A DNA stretch of 12,533 bases, from the NCBI GenBank assembly GCA_963558075.1, contig CAUWFN010000053.1, positions 1-12,533 on the forward strand, written 5' to 3'. The position numbers were made by a program, and so were the translations under genes. Position 1 is the stretch's first letter. Every line of letters starts with the position of its first letter. A model generated the notes under the pieces. It was not told the DNA's origin, searched no databases, and saw only the letters and a program-made list of their open reading frames with translations. The stretch is from CALHKP01 sp963558075. GTDB taxonomy: Bacteria; Bacillota; Clostridia; Peptostreptococcales; Anaerovoracaceae. This document shows, piece by piece, positions 7,345-12,533 of this stretch.

Positions 7345-8064
7345 TTATTTGTTCTTGTTAATCATGCGGCATTCTGATTCGCCAGTTGCAAGATCTGTAT
7401 ATCTTACGTAAAGTGAGATTTTGTTCTGCTCATTCAGACTGCTCCAGATTTCTTCTGTGAATGCGTCGATATCGTCATTCATTTCTACTCTTTCTGGCTC
7501 TCCCTGGAATGTAGGAATTGGGTTTCCGTCAGTTACGTAAGTGTGAATGAAATGGCCAAGTCCTGCAATAGGATTGTAGTTATAGAAGTATCTATTGCAC
7601 TGTGTACCCTCTGCATCAGCGCTCTTTAGGATACTCATCTTATAAGTAAAGTCCCCTTCTTCGAATGTAATCATTCCGCTGATTCTAGGAGTCCAGTTAG
7701 GAGCATCAGGTTCAAAGCATCTTGTCATCAAAGCATCTTCGAAAGATTTTCCTTCTTTGATGAAATCGTAAACAGTGTCAGTCTGATCACCGTTTGTAAC
7801 GATAAGCTTGTTTTCGTGTTCTCTTACAGGATAGTAGATGATAAGAGATGGGTCCTCAAGCTTTGACTCATCAAAGGCTTTGATCATGATATTTTTTCCT
7901 TCTTCAAGGAAAACTCTGTTTCTGCTGTTTTCGCTTCTACCCATGATGAAGTATGCGCTTACGGCTTTTGAGGCATCAGGAGTTTTTCCGATAATGATTC
8001 CTCTTCCAACGTAAGGATTAGCGTCTACTCTGTCATGAAAGCTTTTTGTTTCATATACGTTCAT
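7345..8064 (-). CDS. purO: IMP cyclohydrolase, PurO-type
   Basis: This protein is predicted to close the ring of FAICAR to give IMP, the last step of the pathway. Its 239 residues resemble the archaeal PurO / IMP_cyclohyd family and not the N-terminal domain of PurH. Visible family-like stretches are NPYVGRGIIIGKT (16-28), YFIMGRSENSRNRVF (38-52) and VTNGDQTDT (89-97), followed by a conserved-looking NRYFYNYNPIAGLGHF. Its place immediately before an AICAR transformylase that lacks a cyclohydrolase domain strongly supports the role. The ATG overlaps the purN stop codon by one base (TAATG), with AGGTGA as ribosome site, so its translation is probably coupled to purN. Catalytic residues are not assigned here. 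Confidence 0.9.
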   Translation of the reverse strand: MNVYETKSFHDRVDANPYVGRGIIIGKTPDASKAVSAYFIMGRSENSRNRVFLEEGKNIMIKAFDESKLEDPSLIIYYPVREHENKLIVTNGDQTDTVYDFIKEGKSFEDALMTRCFEPDAPNWTPRISGMITFEEGDFTYKMSILKSADAEGTQCNRYFYNYNPIAGLGHFIHTYVTDGNPIPTFQGEPERVEMNDDIDAFTEEIWSSLNEQNKISLYVRYTDLATGESECRMINKNK

Positions 8065-8648
8065 TATATTTCACCTTTCACTATTTTACTTGAAATCAGT
8101 TCTACGGCTTTTGGTAGGATAACCCACTCAGCCATTTCCATAACACGTCTCTGAAGAACTTCTGGAGTATCGTCGTCTCTAACCTCTACAGCCTTCTGAG
8201 AAATGATTTTGCCGCCGTCAGGAATTTCGTTTACATAGTGCACTGTAGCACCTGTAACTTTTACGCCGTATTCGAGAGCTTTTTCGTGAACGTGAAGTCC
8301 GTAGCATCCTTTTCCGCAGAATGATGGAATAAGTGAAGGATGGATATTTATGATTCTGTCTCTAAATGCCGCGATAAATTCAGGGCTCAAGATTTTTAGG
8401 AAGCCTGCAAGAACGATAAGGTCGATTTCTTTTTCTTTTAGCTTCTTTGTTAGATCCTCTTCGTCAGTAAACACGTATGATTCTATACCGGCAGTCTTTG
8501 CTCTTTCTAGAGCGTAAGCATTTGGATTTGCACTAGCTACAAGCTCTACTTTTCCGCTTTTGATTGTGCCGCATTTGCATGCGTCTATGATAGCCTGAAG
8601 ATTAGTGCCTCCACCTGAAACAAGAACTGCTATTTTGCACTGTAACAT
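8064..8648 (-). CDS. purN: Phosphoribosylglycinamide formyltransferase (GART)
   Basis: It formylates GAR with 10-formyl-tetrahydrofolate, the third step of the pathway. The 194 residues show the N-terminal nucleotide-binding SGGGTNLQAII (11-21), the catalytic INIHPSLIPSF with Asn101 and His103, and GATVHYVNEIPDGG with Asp144. These match the Asn-His-Asp triad of the E. coli enzyme. The loop after the catalytic His carries a Cys-containing insert (CGKGCYG, 111-117) where the E. coli protein has a shorter segment. The start codon at 8648 lies inside the end of purM, a 19-nt overlap, and the stop overlaps the next start by one base. This tight packing implies coupled translation. Confidence 0.97.
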   Translation of the reverse strand: MLQCKIAVLVSGGGTNLQAIIDACKCGTIKSGKVELVASANPNAYALERAKTAGIESYVFTDEEDLTKKLKEKEIDLIVLAGFLKILSPEFIAAFRDRIINIHPSLIPSFCGKGCYGLHVHEKALEYGVKVTGATVHYVNEIPDGGKIISQKAVEVRDDDTPEVLQRRVMEMAEWVILPKAVELISSKIVKGEI

Positions 8649-9679
8649 ATTTCTACGCCTTCTCCTTTTACTACACTTCCAAGAACGTAAGCATCTTCGC
8701 CGTTTTCTTTTAGAAGTGCGATTACACCCTCAGCATCCTCAGGTGAAACGATAACTGTCATACCAACACCCATGTTGAATGTGTTGAACATGTCTCTTTC
8801 AGGAACGTTTCCTCTCTTAGCGATAAGATCAAAGATAGGAAGCACTCTTACATCTTCTCTGTTAATCTTAACTCCCATTCCCTTAGGTAAGCTTCTTGGA
8901 ATGTTTTCGTAGAAACCGCCGCCTGTGATGTGGGCAACTGATTTTACTGTGAATTTCTCAAATACTCTAACCATAGGCTTTACGTAGATCTTTGTTGGAG
9001 TTAGAAGAGTTTCTCCAATTGATTTTCCGCCAAGCTCTTCTACAGGTGAAGTGATGTCGCTGTTTTCAACATCAAAGACTTTTCTAACAAGTGAGAAGCC
9101 GTTTGAGTGTACACCTGATGAAGGAAGAGCAATTACAACGTCGCCTTCAGCAACTGATTCTTTGTCTAGAATCTTTGATTTATCTACAACACCTACAGCA
9201 AAGCCTGCAAGGTCGTATTCATCTTCCGGATAGAATCCTGGCATTTCTGCAGTTTCGCCACCATTTAGAGCCGCTTCTGACTGAATGCAACCATCAGCAA
9301 CACCTTTTACAATCTGAGCCATTTTTTCCGGAACGTTTTTTCCTGTAGCAATATAGTCAAGGAAGAATAGTGGTTTTGCACCTACACAGATGATGTCATT
9401 AACGCACATAGCTACACAGTCAATACCAACTGTATCATGTTTGTCCATGAGGAAAGCCATTTTTAGCTTTGTTCCTACACCATCAGTTCCGCTTACTAAT
9501 ACAGGCTGTTTGATGTTTTCGATGTCAAGCTCATACAGTCCGCCAAATCCGCCAACATCTGAAGTGTTACCGAATACCATTGTCTTTGCAACGTGTTCTT
9601 TCATTAGTTCTACAGCTTTATATCCTGCTGTAATGTCCACGCCTGCCGCCTTATAACTTTCGCTGAAACTTTTTTCCAT
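8630..9679 (-). CDS. purM: Phosphoribosylformylglycinamidine cyclo-ligase (AIR synthetase)
   Basis: It uses ATP to close the imidazole ring of FGAM, giving AIR, the fifth step. The 349 residues are normal for the family. Key motifs are SGTDGVGTKLKMA (63-75), DIICVGAKPLFFLDY (95-109), NGGETAEMPGFY (139-150), SSGVHSNGFSLVRK (187-200) and HITGGGFYENIPR (250-262). GGAG lies 8 nt before the ATG. A 35-nt gap follows purF, and the 3' end overlaps purN by 19 nt. Confidence 0.98.
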   Translation of the reverse strand: MEKSFSESYKAAGVDITAGYKAVELMKEHVAKTMVFGNTSDVGGFGGLYELDIENIKQPVLVSGTDGVGTKLKMAFLMDKHDTVGIDCVAMCVNDIICVGAKPLFFLDYIATGKNVPEKMAQIVKGVADGCIQSEAALNGGETAEMPGFYPEDEYDLAGFAVGVVDKSKILDKESVAEGDVVIALPSSGVHSNGFSLVRKVFDVENSDITSPVEELGGKSIGETLLTPTKIYVKPMVRVFEKFTVKSVAHITGGGFYENIPRSLPKGMGVKINREDVRVLPIFDLIAKRGNVPERDMFNTFNMGVGMTVIVSPEDAEGVIALLKENGEDAYVLGSVVKGEGVEICYSAK

Positions 9680-9714
9680 TTTTCTTTCTCCTATATTTAA
9701 TATTAAAACAACTA

Positions 9715-11139
9715 TTAATTACCGATTTTTTTATCAAATTTGCAGATTTCGCTTTCGATAGGTGCATCTGTAGGATATTCTCCGCAGAAGCATCCATAGC
9801 AGTAGCCTTCGTATGGAGCTGCGCCGATTAGAAGGTTTAGATGATCTTTATCCAGGAATCCAAGGCTGTCTGCACCTATTATCTTTGTCATTTCTTCCAT
9901 GTTGTATTTACATGCGATTAGGTTTTCCTGGGAGTCAACGTCTGTTCCATAGTAGCATGGGTTTGTGAATGGAGGTGCTGCAGATCTTACGTGTACTTCT
10001 GTTGCGCCTGCTTCACGAAGAAGGTCTACGATTCTTGTGATTGTAGTTCCTCTTACGATTGAGTCATCTACAAGGACAACTCTCTTTCCTGCTACAGTTT
10101 TCTTGAGAACATTTAGCTTAATCTTTACCTTGTCTTCTCTATGCTTTTGACCTGGAGCGATAAATGTTCTTCCGATATATTTGTTCTTGATGAATCCGAT
10201 TCCGTATGGAATTCCAGACTGGTTTGCATATCCGATTGCAGCATCAAGTCCTGAATCAGGAACACCGATTACTACATCTGCCTGTACAGGATGTTCAAGT
10301 GCAAGGCATGAACCTGCCTTTAGTCTTGCTTCGTGTACGCTGATTCCATCGATTACTGAGTCTGGTCTTGCAAAGTAGATGTGCTCGAAAATGCAAAGCT
10401 TACGAGGCTTTTTGCCGCAGTGCTCTGTAATTGTTCTGATTCCATCTTTTTCGAAGATAACGATTTCGCCAGGCTCGATATCTCTGATGAATTTTGCTCC
10501 TACTGAATCAAGTGCGCATGTTTCTGATGCGACGATGTATGTTCCATCTTCCTTCTGTCCATAGCACAGTGGTCTGAATCCCATTTCATCTCTAACTGCA
10601 ATAAGCTTTGATGGTGACATGATTACTAGGGAGTATGCTCCTTCAAGTCTGTCCATTGTTTTGCTGATTGCCTCTTCGATTGAGTTTGTTTTGATTCTTT
10701 CTTTTGTAATCAGATAAGAGATTACTTCTGTATCACTTGTTGAGTGGAAGATTGAACCCTGAAGCTCAAGCTCTTCTCTAAGCTGATAGTAGTTTACTAG
10801 AGCTCCGTTGTGAGCAAGAGCCATTTTGCCTTTGTGGTGATTTACTACAACAGGCTGAGCATTAAGTCTGTCATATTTGTCAGCTTTTCCGTATCTTACG
10901 TGGCCGATTGCCATGTTTCCAAAACCTAGATTATCGAGGATTTCAGGTGTAAATACATCGTTTACAAGACCTGCATCCTTGTAATAGTTGAATACGCCCT
11001 CGTCATTTACAACGATTCCGCAGCTTTCCTGTCCTCTGTGCTGCAGTGCGAAAAGTCCGTAATAAGTTGTACCTGCAACGTTCTGAGTCTCGTTAGAGAA
11101 GACACCGAAAACGCCGCATTCTTCTTTTAAGTTTCCCAT
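9715..11139 (-). CDS. purF: Amidophosphoribosyltransferase (PRPP amidotransferase)
   Basis: It makes phosphoribosylamine from PRPP and glutamine, the committed first step and usual feedback target of the pathway. The 474-residue protein starts MGNLKEECGVFG; family knowledge says the seven residues before Cys8 are removed so that Cys8 becomes the N-terminal nucleophile. The glutaminase domain is followed by the phosphoribosyltransferase domain with the PRPP loop VVLVDDSIVRGTTI (354-367). Cys249, Cys395 and the Cys447/Cys450 pair agree with the four ligands of the [4Fe-4S] cluster in the Bacillus-type enzyme, which makes it oxygen-sensitive. The start is set by AGAGGTG 5 nt upstream. It follows purE by 13 nt. 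Confidence 0.98.
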   Translation of the reverse strand: MGNLKEECGVFGVFSNETQNVAGTTYYGLFALQHRGQESCGIVVNDEGVFNYYKDAGLVNDVFTPEILDNLGFGNMAIGHVRYGKADKYDRLNAQPVVVNHHKGKMALAHNGALVNYYQLREELELQGSIFHSTSDTEVISYLITKERIKTNSIEEAISKTMDRLEGAYSLVIMSPSKLIAVRDEMGFRPLCYGQKEDGTYIVASETCALDSVGAKFIRDIEPGEIVIFEKDGIRTITEHCGKKPRKLCIFEHIYFARPDSVIDGISVHEARLKAGSCLALEHPVQADVVIGVPDSGLDAAIGYANQSGIPYGIGFIKNKYIGRTFIAPGQKHREDKVKIKLNVLKKTVAGKRVVLVDDSIVRGTTITRIVDLLREAGATEVHVRSAAPPFTNPCYYGTDVDSQENLIACKYNMEEMTKIIGADSLGFLDKDHLNLLIGAAPYEGYCYGCFCGEYPTDAPIESEICKFDKKIGN

Positions 11140-11152
11140 TTTTCACCTCTAA

Positions 11153-11647
11153 TTATCTGTTGAATTTATCTTCAATAGCTTTGTTCTTTTCTAATACTTT
11201 ATCAGCTGCTTCTTTTCTCTGAGCATCAAGTTTTGCTGCGATTTCGCTATCCTCAATTCCTAGCATCTGAATTGCAAGAAGTGCAGCGTTCTGTGCTCCG
11301 TCGATTGCAACTGTTGCAACAGGAATACCACCTGGCATCTGAACTGTTGAAAGAAGAGCATCAAGTCCGTCAAGAGTTGATGATTTTACAGGAATTCCGA
11401 TTACTGGAAGAGTTGTTGATGCTGCAATTGCACCTGCAAGATGCGCTGCTTTTCCGGCTGCTGCGATAATAGCACCAAATCCGTTTTCTCTTGCATTTGA
11501 TGTGAATTCCTTAACTTCAGCAGGTGTTCTGTGTGCTGAATATACATGTACTTCGTATGGTACACCAAACTCGTCAAGAGTTGTCATAGCTTTTTCTACT
11601 ACAGGAAGATCGCTGTCGCTTCCCATTAAGATTCCAATTTTTTTCAT
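11153..11647 (-). CDS. purE: 5-(carboxyamino)imidazole ribonucleotide mutase (PurE, class I type)
   Basis: PurE produces CAIR, the sixth step. The 164 residues begin MKKIGILMGSDSDLPV and carry the substrate-loop SAHRTP and AAGKAAHLAGAIA. The ATG at 11647 is chosen because the family motif starts right there and GAGG lies 8 nt upstream; the frame stays open to 11737, but that part is AT-rich, lacks homology features and contains the likely promoter. SAHRTP is the class I signature, whose substrate is N5-CAIR made by PurK, yet no purK is present. The usual class I AAGG is AAGK here. It is the first gene of the purine operon. Confidence 0.96.
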   Translation of the reverse strand: MKKIGILMGSDSDLPVVEKAMTTLDEFGVPYEVHVYSAHRTPAEVKEFTSNARENGFGAIIAAAGKAAHLAGAIAASTTLPVIGIPVKSSTLDGLDALLSTVQMPGGIPVATVAIDGAQNAALLAIQMLGIEDSEIAAKLDAQRKEAADKVLEKNKAIEDKFNR

Positions 11648-11708
11648 TCTAAATACCTCATCTATATTTTTATATGCAAAAAAAATAATAACAAAAACAT
11701 CTATAATT

Positions 11709-11737
11709 AATTTATCATACATGCCTTTGTTATTCAA
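11709..11737 (-). promoter_or_regulatory. Putative promoter of the purine operon
   Basis: Read on the - strand, TTGAAT (11732-11737) is 17 nt from TAAATT (11709-11714), which is preceded by TGA, an extended -10. Each hexamer matches the consensus at 4 of 6 positions. Transcription would start near 11702, giving a leader of about 55 nt, too short for a purine riboswitch. Read-through from ruvX remains possible. Confidence 0.45.
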
Positions 11738-11770
11738 TGTAAGTTCACAAATTTTGAAGTTTTTGACGAA

Positions 11771-11788
11771 GTTTAATCGAAATTAAAC
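11771..11788. promoter_or_regulatory. Perfect 18-nt inverted repeat upstream of purE, possible operator
   Basis: GTTTAAT (11771-11777) and ATTAAAC (11782-11788) flank a CGAA centre, about 35 nt upstream of the candidate -35 box. There is no T-run on either strand, so it is not a terminator. A regulator-binding site is conceivable, but it does not match the Bacillus PurR box pair. Its AT-rich arms also allow chance. Confidence 0.25.
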
Positions 11789-11846
11789 GGAAATAACCGC
11801 AAATTCACGAACAAAATAAGACATATATGATTCAAATATTCGTAAA

Positions 11847-12299
11847 TTAGTCGTTTTCACATTTCTTTTTCATTGCCTGTGTATCCAGATAGCTTTGCAT
11901 TATAAGAACAGCTGCCTGTTTGTCTATAACATCTTTTCTTTTCTTTCTGGACATGTCTGCCTCGATTAAAACTCTTTCAGCTATAACAGTGGTAAAACGC
12001 TCGTCTTGCCACACTACTTCCACGTTTTTCATGCCAGTACTTCTCATCTTGTTTTCTAGCATTTTGCGGAATTCATATACTTTTTCTGTCTGGACACTGT
12101 CAGTGCCGTTAAGGTTTTTTGGAAGACCGATAACGATAGTGTCACATTTATATTCTTTTACAAGGTCTAGAATCTTGCCAGTGTCTTTTCTTATTCCAAC
12201 ACGTTCAAGAGTCATAAGACCCTGTCCTGTAAGACCGAGTTCGTCGCTTAACGCGATTCCAACTGTTTTATCTCCTACGTCTAGAGCAATTTTTCTCAT
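11847..12299 (-). CDS. ruvX: Holliday junction resolvase-like protein RuvX (YqgF)
   Basis: This is a putative RNase H-fold nuclease of the YqgF family, linked to Holliday junction resolution and to 16S rRNA 5'-end maturation in different bacteria. The 150 residues show LDVGDKTVGIALSDELG (6-22) with Asp7, VIGLPKNLNGT (56-66), VVWQDERFTT (95-104) with Glu100, and DVIDKQAAVLIMQSYLD (123-139) with Asp126, the expected acidic triad. The start codon fits the family; the nearest ribosome-site-like AAAGG lies 13 nt upstream, rather far. The upstream neighbour is ireB, a common order in Bacillota, which supports the call. Confidence 0.95.
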   Translation of the reverse strand: MRKIALDVGDKTVGIALSDELGLTGQGLMTLERVGIRKDTGKILDLVKEYKCDTIVIGLPKNLNGTDSVQTEKVYEFRKMLENKMRSTGMKNVEVVWQDERFTTVIAERVLIEADMSRKKRKDVIDKQAAVLIMQSYLDTQAMKKKCEND

Positions 12300-12343
12300 A
12301 ATATATAAGGTACCTTTCTTGCCTACTTTTTAATGACAAAAGA

Positions 12344-12364
12344 CGACAGGGAAAATCCCTGCCG
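12344..12364 (-). other. Hairpin between ireB and ruvX
   Basis: CAGGGA (12347-12352) and TCCCTG (12356-12361) form a 6-bp stem with a 3-nt loop; two more G-C pairs extend it after one mismatch. On the - strand only a weak TCTTTTG follows a few bases later. It may be a partial terminator or processing site within an ireB-ruvX transcript. Confidence 0.35.
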
Positions 12365-12373
12365 CCATATATG

Positions 12374-12533
12374 CTATTTTTTTAAATAATCCTTTAGAAT
12401 TTCTTCTACTAAATCATCTCTGTCAATGCGGCTTATCATTGTTCTCGCATTATTGTAGCTTGTTATATAAGAAGGATCTCCGGAAAGAATGTATCCAACC
12501 ATCTGATCAATTCCGTTGTATCCTCTCTCTTCG
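12374..12533 (-). CDS. ireB: IreB family regulatory protein (UPF0297 / DUF965), 3' part only
   Basis: Only the last 52 codons are present; the gene runs off the right edge. The translated end includes ERGYNGIDQMVGYILSGDPS, then SYNNAR and IDRDDLVEEILKDYLKK before a TAG stop at 12374-12376. The GYNxIxQxVGYxLSGDP core is characteristic of IreB, a small phosphoprotein studied in Enterococcus as a target of the PASTA kinase IreK and a negative influence on cephalosporin resistance. The full protein is normally about 80-90 residues, so roughly 30-40 are missing here. The ireB-ruvX pairing supports the identification. The cellular role in this organism is inferred. Confidence 0.92.
   Translation of the reverse strand, partial: EERGYNGIDQMVGYILSGDPSYITSYNNARTMISRIDRDDLVEEILKDYLKK

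Noticed and set aside
11648..11737. N-terminal extension of purE by 30 codons
   Set aside because: Family proteins start at MKKIGILMGSDSD, a ribosome site precedes that ATG, and the extension overlaps the promoter.
1..12533. CRISPR arrays, insertion sequences, tRNA or rRNA genes, phage or defence genes
   Set aside because: No regularly spaced repeats, transposase, cloverleaf or rRNA-like sequence was seen; nearly all of the window is explained by housekeeping genes.

Overview
The window looks like chromosome of an AT-rich low-GC Gram-positive anaerobe, most likely class Clostridia (Bacillota). The reasons are: Gram-positive-type LexA boxes in front of a YneA-like LysM protein, the ireB-ruvX gene pair, a Bacillus-type PurF with a propeptide and iron-sulfur cysteines, a one-chain PurL, and a PurO-type IMP cyclohydrolase paired with a stand-alone AICAR transformylase. 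This assignment is inferred from gene content; no species is claimed.

Left end (1-674, + strand): the terminator of an unseen upstream gene, then a promoter overlapped by three LexA-box-like sequences. It drives a 102-residue membrane-anchored LysM protein that resembles the SOS cell-division inhibitor YneA, and that gene is closed by a clean terminator. From about 675 to 1075 there is no convincing protein gene. That stretch does hold a perfect -10 box and a set of nested inverted repeats (a long 5'/3' closing stem and a 15-bp apical hairpin) that together look like a structured non-coding RNA. The RNA family is not identified.

Middle (1076-11740, - strand): one compact purine operon, transcribed right to left in the order purE, purF, purM, purN, purO-like, AICAR transformylase (purH C-terminal half), purD, purL, ending in a strong, probably bidirectional terminator. 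It covers PRPP to GAR to FGAR to FGAM to AIR to CAIR, then AICAR to IMP. The SAICAR synthetase (purC) and adenylosuccinate lyase (purB) steps, needed between CAIR and AICAR, are not encoded here. Gaps range from -19 to +36 nt, so translational coupling is likely. The usual bifunctional PurH is replaced by two adjacent separate proteins.

Right end (11847-12533, - strand): ruvX, and the 3' end of ireB running off the window. Both point the same way as the purine operon, with no clear terminator before the putative purE promoter.

Most of the window is ordinary, well-understood metabolism. The parts worth a second look are the unexplained structured intergenic RNA candidate, the triple SOS operator, and the non-canonical IMP-forming module.
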